A stretch of 64,000 nt of DNA from Cliona cf. orientalis (lineage: Eukaryota > Porifera > Demospongiae > Clionaida > Clionaidae), in the NCBI GenBank assembly GCA_963930775.1, contig OZ005701.1, positions 1,364,001-1,428,000 of the forward strand. The letters run 5' to 3'. The notes under the pieces were generated by a model that was not told where the DNA came from, did not search any database, and saw only the letters and a program-made list of their open reading frames with translations. Position 1 is the stretch's first letter. Each line of letters starts with the position of its first letter. The translations under genes were made by a program, and so were the position numbers. Below, in pieces: positions 44,301 to 57,408 of the stretch.

Positions 44301-44368
44301 TCGGCCTGCTTCAAAAACGGTTCATCCGGGTCTTCGATTTTCACTGGTTCAATAACTTTTAGCGCCAT
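41316..44368 (-). CDS. Bax/Bok-like BCL-2 family protein
   Basis: Exons on the minus strand: 44,368-44,018, 43,820-43,610, 43,249-43,107 and, less certainly, 41,393-41,316, about 260 aa. Exon 1 has a BH4-like helix (PFLKQAEDIAFEFINLS) and an Ala/Gln-rich loop. Exon 2 opens with a clear BH3 motif, LRTIGDEIDKD, close to LKRIGDELDSN of Bax. SGWHQISFVYHAMFHAILS fits BH1 and LARWMATHGGM fits BH2. BCL-2 family effectors control mitochondrial outer-membrane permeability in apoptosis. The last exon encodes a hydrophilic tail (NNFGSRVEGEGATAV...DPEN), not the usual membrane anchor, and follows a 1.7-kb intron. An anchor exon may have been missed. The first three exons are secure in phase. The gene lies about 640 bp downstream of, and in the same direction as, the EVH1-CRIB gene. 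Confidence 0.78.
41728..41930. repeat. Foldback repeat, GGGAAACTTTCGAGGGAG arms
   Basis: GCGGGAAACTTTCGAGGGAG at the left is inverted as CTCCCTCGAAAGTTTCCCAC at the right, with ATTTTCGT/ACGAAATTT phrases inside. About 200 bp, in the last Bax-like intron. The left end has TACCGCATAG next to a CCACTGTA terminus. Confidence 0.65.
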
Positions 44369-45011
44369 GGTTGTAAATCTTCTCTGATCTGCGCTGAGCC
44401 TGCTCTAGATGGTTTATTTGTGGCTCACACTTTTATATGCTTACCCTAGCATGTTTTTGCATGCTTTTCACCAAACAACACAGATCAGAGCAAAAACAGA
44501 TGACGTAGCAATCATCACCTACTCTAAATATAGCGCACCTCCCGTTTTACATTCCGGAACCAAGGTGGCCCATATACATTTCCGTTCCATTCCAAACGCT
44601 GGCTATCAATCATCCGCCTATGGTTCAATAATCCACTGTATATACAGGTTTTGGATTTAAGAACTGTATTTTTTTTTACATACGTATCAATATTAAAATT
44701 AATGTACATGTAGCAGTAAAATGCACCTCAACTAAAGGTGGTATAATAATATTATGTTATACATGCAGCAAAATGGTAGGTGGTAAGTGGTTGGTGGTGA
44801 CATAATCTAAAAATTGATTGTACATGTAACTGATCAACCAATCTCTAGCGTTGCTTGCAAAATTAAAAGAAAAAATGAACCTGGGGCAGATGACATGTCA
44901 AATTAAAACAAAAAAAACAGAATGGATGTTTACATCAAAACAAAAACAGAATGGATGCTTAAAAAACTGACATAAGTAATACTAACTGTGGAAATTATAT
45001 TAATAATATGC
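44369..45011. other. Intergenic between two minus-strand genes
   Basis: Contains the Bax-like promoter side and the 3' end of the EVH1-CRIB gene. No further gene seen. Confidence 0.5.
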
Positions 45012-47411
45012 TCATAATGCGCTCTGCTTAAGTGGCTTGGAAGTTTGTGGCTGCAAGAGGCTATCAAACTGTTCCAGAGCTTTGGACATTTCTTCCGTGA
45101 AACGGTCCAATTCGTCTGTCACAGAGACCAAGCTCCCGTCTAGGTTAGTCAAAGAGTCACTCTCGGCCGGTAAAGTATTGTAAGCTTGCGTAGACTGTGG
45201 TGCGAACTGCTTCCCCTGTGGGCTCAAAATCTGCTGCTGATCGTGATGGGGCCGGGCACCACCATCAGTGTTAGATTTTGGAACCAGTTCACCCCTGTTG
45301 TTAGCGCAGGTATCGTTTACCTGGACATGTAGTGGCCGACTGGGTGAAGAATTTGCTGAGCTGGCAGCATTGTTGGGCTGATATTGCTGACGGTGCAATA
45401 TTGGCATATCCCCCAGCTGCGGTCCCTGATGAGTGTGTGAGGGGGCATGGTTGGTGCGATTATGCTGATGGTGCGGACTGTATTGCAGCGACTGACCATG
45501 ACCTGCATGGGGGTGTGGTTGAGAGTGCGAAGATTGGTGCTGTTTGGGTGGAGATTTCTTGGGAGCTACGGGCGGACGCTCCCTTTGTTGCTTCTGCTGA
45601 TACTCTTGATACTGCTGTATTGTCGGTCTCCCGCTAGTTGGGACATGGACAGGGGTCGTCTTACTTCCTTGCTTGTGCAGTCTCATGTACTGTTGATGAT
45701 ACTGCTGGTGCAACTGGAGGTTGGTGAACTTCGTGGGAGGTGGTGCGGCCATCAGTGGTGCACAAGACACGTTCCCTTGCGGCTGATAGCTCGGATAAGC
45801 TCCACCCACCATCGGCTGCTGTTGAAGCATACCACTATTTCGTGACTTCTGTGTTGGCATTTGGTCGTAGGGAGAGCGACCACTCACGGCAGAAGGAGAA
45901 GATACAGTTACGACTTCCCTCGGGCGATTTCCAGTGCTTGAGTGAGTTACGGAAGCTTGTCGAGAAGGGCTCGTGGGGAGCTTCGAGAGAACTGCTGCCC
46001 CTCCTTTTCCGGTTCCCCCTCTTCCTGGAGAGGTACGAGTACCACCGGTCTGACTGGTTTGACCAGCTTGGTGATTGTGATGGTGTGGGGGTGAAGTCTC
46101 AGACACCTGGACAGTAGCATATGGTAAGGGGTCGCCATTCTTTCTAGTGCCAGTGCTACGAGTTGGTGACGTTGTTGCGTTAACATTTGGGACCACAGAT
46201 GAAATTGGCACACTGGCCCCTGAAATTCCATCCTGCATAGAATATTGCTGCTGCTGCTGGGGGGCACTGATTACACCTGGATTGCTCTGGGGGCCACTCA
46301 TTACCCTTGGAGTGCTCATGACCCCTGGAGGTGGAGGGGGGTAGCCTTGAATTTGACCAGCAGTAGCCGTTGGAGGATAGTAGCCATTTGCAGAAGTGGG
46401 TGTCACGGCCATTGAAGAATTAGGCTGTGGAGGTAGTGGGGCACTCACAGTAATAGGACCTGCGGGCCCTTGGCCGGGGGGAAGGGGCATTCCTTCTTGG
46501 TGTATCTGTCCAGCTCCCCCTTGTGAGGGGGGACCAGGCTGCTGGGGGTACGGTTGATATGGTCCATTAGTCATCACCGGCGATTTTTGCTGTTGAAAAT
46601 ACTGAGCTTGCTGATGGGCAGGTATTCCACCGTCGAATGACATTCGCTGAGGCCTATTACTAGCGGCAGAAGTAGCCTGGGGAGGCATTTGCCTGATGAT
46701 ATTACCACTACCACCACCAACTCCATCCATCGACACAAGGTGCATCTCATTCATAGAAAGTCGTCTCTTTCCTTGCCCCGCCCTTACAGCGGCCATGCCC
46801 CCACTCGGAGGTCCATAACCACCACCACCACCCTGATAACCAGTCTGACTGGTCAAACCAGTTCTTTGCAGGCCCATATCTGACATATGAAGCCTTCCGC
46901 TAACATTAGCCAGATTCCCTCCACTCTGGGCTTGCATAGAAGCAGCAGCAGCATAGGGTCGCATCTGTTGCTGAAAGTACTGCGCCGAGTGCGTGCCGAG
47001 CGTGGCAGATCTACCGTAGTTATATGGCACCCCTCCGTTCAACTGCTGTTGGCGTTGAAATTGTTGTTGCACTTGGTTCTGATTGGCCACCGCCGCCGCA
47101 GTGCTCCTACTGTACGGTGTGTAGTTGAACTGGGAGGGCCCGGGACTCCCCTTGCGCAGGGGGCTGGTAGGAACTACAAAGGTGTGTCGACGATCGAGGG
47201 TGGCCGCCTTGCGAGTGGGGCTAGAGACAGAGTCACGGCTGATGGAGGGATTGGGATTGGAGGTAGCACGGGGATCAGTTAGATCGTCTGTAGGGGGGAG
47301 GGGGTGGAAGGAGGGAGAGAGAGAGGACAATAATATATAAGTTTATTTTCAAGTCACATGTGCAGGTAATCACTGATTCCATGATAACCACAAAACCTGC
47401 TAAGCTAGTTC

Positions 47412-47446
<35 letters not shown>

Positions 47447-50400
47447 GCTGCCAAGCTCGAGGCACAAAGGTTCATAAGGGATCATGATTCTCATTAGGCC
47501 ATATTTATCAGCCACTTAATCTGTCATCTGATACCAGCTTGCCGATAATATTCAAGGCGGTCATTGTCAGCAGCCTGTGAATAGCTGCCCTGCGATCGTG
47601 AATACCTACTGACATGTAGGTACAGATGGAGACACAAACACACCACGTGCACAGCTCTCCCTAGGCTAGCCCTAGCTGGCCTGGCCGGGCCGGGCCCCAT
47701 TTATGTGTCATGCTTGCAAAAGGTTAAAAGTGGTAGTGCAAAGTGTGATAACCTTATGGGATAAACAAGCAAGCAGATGTACACCAAATATCCTCTAACA
47801 CACATGTACATGTACCACTTAATGAGAATATGGAATATGAGATACAGTTAAGTATAACAGCAGGCCAGACAGCTGTTTCAGCCTAATTACATGTACATGG
47901 CTAATGTAGAATAATTAATAAAGCCAGACTTGAAGAGTGCATGCCATTAGAAATAGGTGGGAGGAGGGATAAACGAAAGTTTAAGAGCCATTAAATGCCA
48001 AAGCTTTTAATGTCTTCTATTAAGTCATCTCACCTGAAGATCGTGACAGAGCTTTGACTGGCTGGCCATTTTGGTCATCGGGCAGTCTTCTGTCGAACAG
48101 GTCCCCAGTGAGAGGGGGGCGTGACTGCTGTCTGTAGTGAGATGGCAGGGACATCCTGTTCTTGTCTCGCACAAACTGATCAGCGGTGGTGGAGGATGAT
48201 TGGCCATTTTCACCTTTAGGACCTACTTGAGCTGAGGGGAGTAAGTTGAGGGGGTAAAATGCATAGCTATCTCTCTCTCTTCCCCCCTCCCTCTCCCTCT
48301 CTCTCCCTCCCTCTCCCTCTCTCACTACTCTCCACTTACAAGATGGCTTTTTCTTTGTCAATCTGAGAGATCCAAACTTGTTCAATATAGAGTTTGATCT
48401 TCCCACCTTTGGGCTGTCCTTTGCCGCTGCCTTTCTTGCGATCATCGGGCTCACATCCAGCCCTCGAAACTCTGACTGACCTCGTTCCAGGCTCGCGTTC
48501 CCCCCGGCAGCATTCGCGACCCCCACACCATTGGGGGCCGCCGTCCTTCCCCCTTCCTGTCTGATTTTCCTGCGACTGAGGCTGGAGAGAGACATCGACC
48601 TCATCTTTCTCTGAATCGTTCCACGTAGCTCTTCCTCACAGGTCTGTGTTCGCTGTAGAGTAATACCTACATGTACAACATATGCATAGTCCAGCAAAAA
48701 ATTTTAATGATGTTACCACTTATAGACAGTGACACACTAACACTCACCAGACACGTGTTTAAAGTTGCAAGGAGTTGAGATGTCCTTCTTGTTCAGTTTT
48801 CTTATGCTTCTTGGCTTTTTAAAGATGGGCTCCTCAGGCTTCTTCTCGAAGGAGACTGTTTCTGCCTTCTCTTTCTGCTCAAAGAGATCGATAATGCTCT
48901 CCAACATACGCTCGGCTTCATTGTCACTGAGGGGTGGAGGGAGGGGGAGAGAGAGGGAAAGAGAGAGAGAGAGAGTGACAGCATAACACAGTGCATGCAT
49001 GCATGCACACGCAACTGATTATTAGAAAACAAGAATTGTACAACAGTGATGAAGCCATCACTTGAGCAGGAAATTTGCATAGCACAACTACCATCAAAGT
49101 TTCAGTGTCACTAGTGCCTGACTTCAGTTGAGGGAAGTAAGGCCATTTGGGGGGAACCTTCCCGTACTATACATAAAACCCGGTAAACTATTCAAACAAA
49201 CGCTACAAACATACATGAAAGTTTACTTCCTACAGCGAATTCCAAATCATAAAGATTGCCCAACATACCTCAAGTAACCCATACACAAGGCAAGTGCCTA
49301 GCCTTGAGAACAGCAGGGAGTGACATGCATATATGTATAATATGGCATACAATTGGAAGGGATATAATATCTTACTTCGCAAACTGTACGGCGTAAGTCT
49401 TTCCACCGACAGAGAAGGTGTGGAAGTTGGTCTGCATTGCACTGTACCGACTGGAGCGATCCACCTCCAGCTCCCACAGGGAAATACCTATATAGATAGG
49501 TACAACAAAACACATGTGCATGTATGGTAAGATAGACAGTAGCATACAGATTAGATAATGTTGGGTGGTTGGGGGGAGGGCATTCCCCCCCCCCCCCCCC
49601 CCCCCCCCAGAATATTGGGGGTTAACCATTGCATAATTTCGCTGTACGTCGAAAAACTTTCTAAATGAACCCACTTAAAACATGTAACTACCTAGCTTAT
49701 CATCATTTCGTGCAATATGTACATACATGTACATGCATAGCTAGTTAATTCCGAGCACTGCTTAATGGAGACGCACTAACAAAAAAAGCAAGCCTCAACT
49801 TGTCATATGCACATGCAATTTGTACAAGTACATAAGAGCCAATCAATTAGGACATTCGAGTTATGCCAGAAGACCCAGGCCACGGCAGTGCTTATCATAC
49901 AGAATACAATAAATTGCGAATATTTCATGTCTAAATTTTTGCGTTAAACAATTTTGAGCGTTTAATTTTCAGATAAGCCCAGGCTCTCCAAAAATATTTT
50001 GTTTGTTGTCCGACATTAAATCATACATAAGTATAGTATTGTTAACAGTCATAGGATAGTTTTTTCTTACACTTATCATGGAGAAAGCTTATATTATGGT
50101 CCCTTTTAAATATTATTATACAATATACCTGACTCGACTTCTGCGATGACAATCTTGATGTGGAATGGGCAGTTGTGTTTTGTGCTCTCTCTCATGAGCT
50201 GTATGCAAGGAGCACCATAAGCCACAGACTTCCATTCAGCATCCTTGCCTGGGGGGGGGGGGGGGGGGGGGGAGATGTACATAATAATTATTATTACATT
50301 ATTGGGAGGAAGTTAGTATTTATTTGTCAATGAATGGAATTTAGTGCTATTGTATGCACCCAGAGACTTGGTGGAAGAAAAATTAATGCTTGCAAGTATG

Positions 50401-51494
50401 CACAAAGCTTATTTTGTTCACGTTAAACTTGGAAGTAAGCAAATAGTTGCAAGACCTTAATTGGTGTGCACGAGATGCTGCATGGTCAAATGCACCCCAA
50501 TACTTAAGGTTTTGCAACATTGGCCTACACTATGATCACCCATACCCCTCTGGTATCCGGCTACTTATCATGAATATACAGCCATACTTAACATAACATG
50601 CACTATATACATAGCAAAGATTATTAGTATATGGAACGTCAATTTACAGTCATACAAATCAACATACTAAGTAGTGTATGCATGCTGTAGAAGAGTGCCT
50701 AATTGGGACTTGGGTAAGGTTATTCATGCAGTGGACATAGAGATCATTTGAACAGTCACTGAGTCTGTAACGACACACCAGTACCCACACCCAGTGTGTG
50801 GGGTGGGGGGAGGGACACTGTGCAAACACTCGCAGCATGCAGGCATTAGGAACTATATACATATTATCACTCGTGGCTTATATTGTGTAAATAGCTTGCT
50901 ACTTCATAACCGGATGGCACTTAAGTACATCATCATGTAACATCTGATGGTTAGTACCAAACTGGAATTTCTTATGCACAAGTTTTGTTTTTTCTACGTG
51001 AATTACGCAAGTCAAGTGGCTGTCGCATAAGTCTTTATTGCACCATACATGGCAGTGCAAACGCAAAAATAAAAATAAAAAGTGTGTAAATTTTTCAAGA
51101 GGCCAGTTTTGACCGATTTGTATAATTTTTTCACTCACATAAAAATGTCGCTTCACGGTATTCCAAAGGTGCACATATATGTAAGAGAGAGAGTAGAGAG
51201 TAGATTACATAGCACCTCAGTCTCAAGTTATGCTTAGAGCTGCTTTGAGATAATGGTGCACCAGCTATTCTTGTTGGACTAACAGAGTAGACACAACTGG
51301 GTGGCTCTTATTCACAGGTGAGGGATGTGTTGTGGCTACCACAAATGGCACTTTCCTCTAACACCTCCCAACACATTCACACATCAACTCTAGCTACAGT
51401 ATACACTATTATGTCAGAAGTACATATAATTGCATAGAATTACATGTAATGCACATGTGGCATGCCGAGCTCCCCCCACCTCCCCCCAAATGGG

Positions 51495-51543
<49 letters not shown>

Positions 51544-53325
51544 GTGTTGATAGCTATTGTCATACCATCAGATCAGTTTGTTAATTTGGACACCACACGA
51601 AAGGGATGCATTGTTCAGTATGCATCACTTGCTTTGCACATTATTATGATAACACAGCTTTGTCACTCGGGGGTGGTTGTAGCTGGATGATGAATACCAT
51701 CCTTTGAAGCTGCGTATCTGTCTCTCTTGTCTCATTTAGTGCGGTCACGCCATAAACACACACACACACACGTAGCTAGACACTCACGGAAGTTCGAAGA
51801 GGTTAGTTCCATACGAATCCCCCTCTCTTCCTTACTGTCCTACAGCGGCTCAGTATCCCATAAGCCCCTCGCACTGGGACACCAGTCAACACATACCCGC
51901 TGCATTTTAGCCCGGCTTAATGAGGATGTATGGCATAGTGTCGTAATTAATCGACTTCCAGTGGACCTTTGTAGGCCACTTTGTCCTACATATTGCTTTT
52001 GATTCAAAGGCTGTAAACATCCCTATTGCTGCCAAAGGGCTCATAGTAGAGTGTTTTGGGGGGTCAGGGGTGGTGGGATCATATCATTATCACTCTTACA
52101 AATGAACTGATTGGCAAGGGTTCGTATCTCAGTTATAATAATATTGGGGAGTAATTGACAAAACACAAGTTACAATATTATTATTTGTTGCACCACATGT
52201 AGGTAATGTACGTATCCATAATGCAGTGAAGTGAAGGACAAAAAATCAACAATTCTTAGACTTCAAGTAGCCCAGGGCAATTATCAAGTCAAGCACAGGA
52301 TTAATCTAGCAAACTAAACCCTCTCCCTCTCGCTGGTCATTTAGCAAGTGTGACTTATAGGACTCTTGCCAACTAGTGAGAGAGCTTAATTGGCTTGCTA
52401 GTGCAGAGCTAGAGCTAGAGGTAGCCGGAAATCCAGTCGACTGGTTTAAAAAACAAAGGGTATAGACGGTTTTGTTTAAAAATAACTCGTCCATGGAGAG
52501 ACTGAATTGGGCTATTGGGGAGATATTCAACTGGCTAACTGGGTGCAGTGCCCCATTAACCACACAAATAAATCGACAAACTAAACTGCCACGTTTTGAA
52601 AACATTGGAAGAGGTTATCACTAGCAAAGGGTTGCAATAATGGTAGTGATCATTCAACTAGCCATCGGGGCATCTACTAGTACGATGTAAGCAGGTTCGA
52701 TTATGAACCACTCATTGGCCATTGTCCAGCAACCAACATTTTTATAATAATATAGACAAAATTAATTGCCAGCTACCAACCATTGGGGCATATACTAGTA
52801 TAATGTAGCCTAGTCGAGTAGGATCAATTATGACATCATTATACCATTCGTTGATCATTGCCCAGCAACCAAAGTTTTTTATAATAATAATACTAATATT
52901 ATTATCGATAAATTGCCAGCTACCAGAGGGGTGAGGATGATCACTATAGGGTAGGCCAACAATGAAAGGGGGTCATGGGCTAGTTGCAAGATCTTACTTA
53001 ATTGGGGTGCGTGAGATGCATGTACACTATACACCTGCAAGTGTGGGCCGATTTTTGAGTTACTACAACATTTGTCATACGACCTTATAAAAATTGTCTT
53101 ACCAGGACTAGCCCCAGGCACAGCTGGGGTGGCTCCCTCCAGGGAATACAGTCTAGCCGTCGTCTTCATGACAATGGCTGAACTCTTGCGGCTAGATAGA
53201 GAGACTTCAATTCGGAAGACGGCATCGCTCGTCAGGGGGCGTGTCCCTTGTCCGATGGGCGTGGTCGCAGTTCCAGCGGCCCCTCCCCCAACTCCGACGG
53301 GGTTGACCACTGCACCGGTACTCAT
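45012..53325 (-). CDS. EVH1 (WH1)-CRIB protein with long Q/P-rich tail, WASP-like N-terminus
   Basis: Seven exons join in frame on the minus strand: 53,325-53,103, 50,248-50,129, 49,487-49,376, 48,926-48,748, 48,666-48,340, 48,231-48,034 and 47,287-45,012, about 1,144 aa. Residues about 30-155 resemble an EVH1/WH1 domain (TARLYSLEG, SLWELEVD, FHTFSVGGKTYAVQFANDNE; compare the FHTF and FA-EEEA region of WASP). Residues about 199-212 (KKDISTPCNFKHVSG) match the CRIB core ISxPxxFxH, which binds Cdc42/Rac GTPases. A basic, Ser-rich region follows (MSLSSLSRRKIR, LRLTKKKPS). The last exon encodes over 750 residues rich in Gln, Pro, Ser, Gly and His, ending in an amphipathic helix-like segment (DELDRFTEEMSKALEQF). 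I see no WH2 or acidic Arp2/3-binding (VCA) module, so it is not a standard WASP. A role as a Cdc42-regulated actin or signalling scaffold is inference. Confidence 0.72.
51495..51540. repeat. (GT)n microsatellite in EVH1-CRIB intron 1
   Basis: About 22 GT units. Frames rich in Cys/Val across it are artefacts. Confidence 0.95.
52661..52925. repeat. Tandem duplication of about 120 bp in EVH1-CRIB intron 1
   Basis: Two imperfect direct copies, each running from CCATxGGGGCATxTACTAGTA through CAGCAACCAA to TTTATAATAATA and GCCAGCTACCA, start at about 52,662 and 52,781. Non-coding. Confidence 0.75.
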
Positions 53326-56300
53326 TGTGACGTTTAACGAGTAGGGTTTTACCTATAATGTTATTTGCTGCGGATAGCGAGTGTGTGTGGGAAGGTAAGA
53401 GAGAGAGAGGGAAATGAAGAGTATTATGGCCATACTCAACAGTTTACATGTACGGAGTGAAATAATTATGGTATGCTTAGTCTAATTTGACCACACGCAC
53501 AAAAATCACCAAAAATTACAATCCAATTAATGGCTATACTATACTATACAACTGTCAGTACATGTGGATGTATTGATTATTATCAGGGGGTCCCCACACA
53601 CTAGCCAAATCAGCCATTAAATTTTATTACTGCATCCTTCACTTTGGCTACTAGTCCCTGGATTGAGTAGCCAATAAACTTGTTGCCACTGTTTCCTTTA
53701 CAACCTGCTTTTGAGATCAGCAATGGTTAGTATTTTCATCTTTATGGCATCTTCAGCTATAAACATTTCAATAACGGCTTACTTACAAAATCCATGGGTG
53801 CAATATTGTCCTAATGTAAGCAGATAACGTCGCACTTGTCATTACTGCATGTTGCATTGCATCATTTCAATACAGGGCACTCAAACAGTTGTGACAGTCA
53901 CCTTGTCAAATTGGAGCGCTACCCAAACCAGGGACACATTCCATAAGACTAAAACAAGCTGATCAAGTTAACCAGATTGCTACGTATTATATCTGCTCCA
54001 CTACACACACGCACACGTACACACATGTGCACACACAAAACAATGCACACTCAATTAAAGTTACAACTGACCAATCTGCACATGTGCTATGTCTAGGTTA
54101 CAAGGACAATGCACAGTATTGTGCTCTACTGTACCTAAGTGCATGCAATAAGAGAACGGTTGTGCCTAAATTGGTCTGATTGTACCTCAATTTGTGAACT
54201 CTACTCAGAACTGATGCAACTCGGGAGGAATGTGGGAAAAGAAGTGATGCGTCCCACTAGCAGTACACTGGCAACATGGTTCTACCCTTTCTCAAATTAT
54301 ACGAGAGAGAGGGAGAGAGAGAAAGAGAGAGAGAGAAAAATGGGGGAGGAGGGGGAGAGAGGGGTGGGTCTTACACATCAGCTGGTTAAATTCAACCACC
54401 CATGACATAGCTCGTAGATGGGATATATATATATACATTTAATACAAGGGACAGTGGTTCAAATAGACTCTAAGATAACCATTGAAATGTGCACACTAAT
54501 AGTCTCAGTAATCGTGACCACTCTGAAACACGACCTGTGCAATTCAATACTTGGTTTCCCACATACTGTTCCAGGTACGTATATCATGCCAATAGTTCTG
54601 CAAAACCAAAGGTCCACACTCACTGAGCTATGTACATATGTATTGGAGTGCAATACGTGCATGTGGAATTCAAGAGTATCAGGTGTTGTGCTGAATATAA
54701 ATATCTACTGACTAACTGGATACAAAAAATGTTTGAAATGTGCTCAAGTACAATAGTATCACTTGAGTGATGCACGTGCAAGTGGGGTGACTGAGGAAGG
54801 GAGAGAGAGAGGGAGAAAGAGGGAGGGAGAGAAAGAGAGAGAGAGGGGAGAGAGGAAGAGAGATGTGAAGAGAATCGCCACTTGCCACAACACCACATGT
54901 AATTAGCACCCTTCACTGTCTATGGTGACAGCACAGCAGGTGTGAAGATCACCCACTTCTAAGAATTCAAATGCACTAATGCAACTGCTGCTTGCACTGT
55001 CCACTCAGCCATCACACCAGCAAGCAGCCATAACAACAGACACACAAACCTTACTCTCTCCCTCCCCCCCCCCTCTCTCTCTCTCCCTCCCCCTCTCCCC
55101 CCCCCCCCCTCGCTCTCTCTCTCTCTTCTTCCTCTCACCCACACACATACGTATGTACATGTACGTAGCTATGACTGAACTGATTTTGTAGTATCACATG
55201 AATGCACAATGCATAATGGAGGGAATTTACTCAAGCCACTGTAGTGTCTCAATCTTTGGTATTTTCCTTCAACAGAGACCCACAGTTACAATGCACTGTC
55301 ACTGCTTGCCACAGCTAAGCAGGACGTCACATTCAACTAGTCAAATCCTGTATAAGTGTCGTAGTCTCAGCAGATTAGCTAAGCAGATTTATCCCCAGGC
55401 CACTCCTAACAATAGCAAAATAAACACAATATTACTTTAGCTAAAATTCTATTTCGTGGACCTTGATACGTAACTTAACTAACTCTCAGATATAACTTTG
55501 ACTGTGCCAAGTCCTAGCTACACATATTGACTTAATACCAGCTTAACGTATACATGTACATCCCATAAAATTTAATACAGTATGAGGTTGATCTTCGCAA
55601 TTGTTGGATTCATAATTTGAACACGCTTGCCTACGTAGAATGCAATCATTAAACCACACAATTATTGACTGTCCTATTGTATTACCAATCGTAGCTAGCT
55701 TGGTCTGAACAATTTATCAGCACAGCTCCCCTACATGTTTTGCATGGAGGAGGGTTACACTATCAAAAAGAAACCTCGTTAAACTGTTGACCAATACTAA
55801 TGGTATTCCTACTACTCATTTGAAGTTATCCACAAGCTTAGAAAGAAACGATGTCACTTCAATCTACAAGCTCTTAAACTGGAGCACACCACCTCGCTGG
55901 GTTGTTTGAACACAGAAGCCACTACCTGCCGATATCATTATACCTCGTCTTCAAAAAATATTTCATCAGTCTTTTTAATAGCTAGCAGAGAGATATTGTC
56001 CACTATAGTGAGCAGAGACAACCGTATTGTTACTATTACAAAACGATTATGTCCAAATGAGCAATAGTAAGTTGATGTTTTTAAGTGAAAGCGATAACAA
56101 ATAAACTTTTCAAAAAGGTTGTGATAGTCTCCAGGACAAAAATAAGATGCTACACGACCGGGGATATTTTGTGATGATATTATGCATAGCGGTGAAATGT
56201 GTACCTCGCGCATACGAAGGTGAAAATTGCTACAACTGGTTACCATGAGAGCTAATAGAAGCTCCTGGGAGAGAGTGAGGAGGGGGGGGGGGCACCCACA

Positions 56301-56765
56301 CACACACACGCTCACATACAGGTGCACACACTCAAGTCTTAATTAGACTTGCAGGTACATTTTGCAAGAGGCTGGTTATGTGAGACTACACACACACACA
56401 TACACTCGCATACAGGCAAGCACACACATGCCAGCATCACAAGTACAAGATGCAAGAGGCTGGCTACGCGAGATTACATACAGACACACACACACACTCA
56501 CTCACAAACGTACACATCTCGTACTCACATACAGTACAGGCATGCACACTCAGACTCACAGGTACAAGATACAAGAGGCTGGCTACGCAAGACGACATGT
56601 ACATGTATACACACACACATTCTTTTGTGGTCAGGAATGGTGGCAAAAGTGCACCTTAAAATACGATACATGCTGCTAAAAGTGCCAGACACTACACCAG
56701 GGTATTGTTGCAACCAATCTACTAAACAAAAGATTGAAAGACGTGTAAAGGAGGGAGGGGAGGAG

Positions 56766-56798
<33 letters not shown>

Positions 56799-57408
56799 GA
56801 GAGGTGGGTGGAGGGGGCTGCGTCTAGGTCAACTTGCATGGTTACTCTAATCAACCACTATTGCTAATGTTGGTTTGTAATTTGAGTAGATGCACAGGTA
56901 AATTCACAAAAATGGCTTCTTAAAATTCCATGCAGGCCAGCTACCTCCAATAAAGCAGAAGGCATCTTATTTGAAATTCTGCACGAAGATTCAACTTTCA
57001 CACGCACACACTCCTTTTCTCACTATCTACCCAACCAACAAAAAATTTTACTTAGCGCCTGCTAGCCAGCTAGCTAGCTGTGGGCGTATTCGACTCCGAA
57101 AGCGCGGGCTAGCCTCATCACATGTACATTTTGTAGTCTTACCTTCGGGCTTTGTAGCTGCTCGATATCTTCTGACTTGCAGCTGCTTGATACGAAAGAG
57201 ATAAGTAGATAGAGAGACCACCTTTATTCTTTCTCTCCTATTTCTGCGCGCTTTGCTGACTTGCCAGACCAGATGTGTGCAAATCTCTGGAACTAAACTG
57301 CGTTGGAGGTCATTTGAAAATCGATGAATTTCCCTGTTGGGTAATTGCCTATGAATGTCATTAGGAGGTGGTGCGCACTATTTAGGGAAATCTTCCCATT
57401 TTTCAGGG
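53326..57408. other. Intergenic between EVH1-CRIB and TIGAR genes
   Basis: About 4 kb with no convincing gene. It holds GA-rich tracts (54,302-54,345, 54,798-54,860 and 56,760-56,803), CA tracts and the three-unit repeat at 56,355-56,640. Frames here are short or made of simple repeats. The promoters of the two divergent genes must lie here. Confidence 0.5.
56355..56640. repeat. Three imperfect tandem units separated by CA-rich spacers
   Basis: The unit core GCAAGAGGCTGGCTACGCGA recurs at about 56,363, 56,452 and 56,571, each preceded by GTACA and followed by CA-rich DNA. Non-coding. Confidence 0.75.

Noticed and set aside
45332..47340. Several plus-strand frames of 60-130 codons over the EVH1-CRIB last exon
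   Set aside because: Antisense shadows of the long Q/P-rich exon, with no independent signals.
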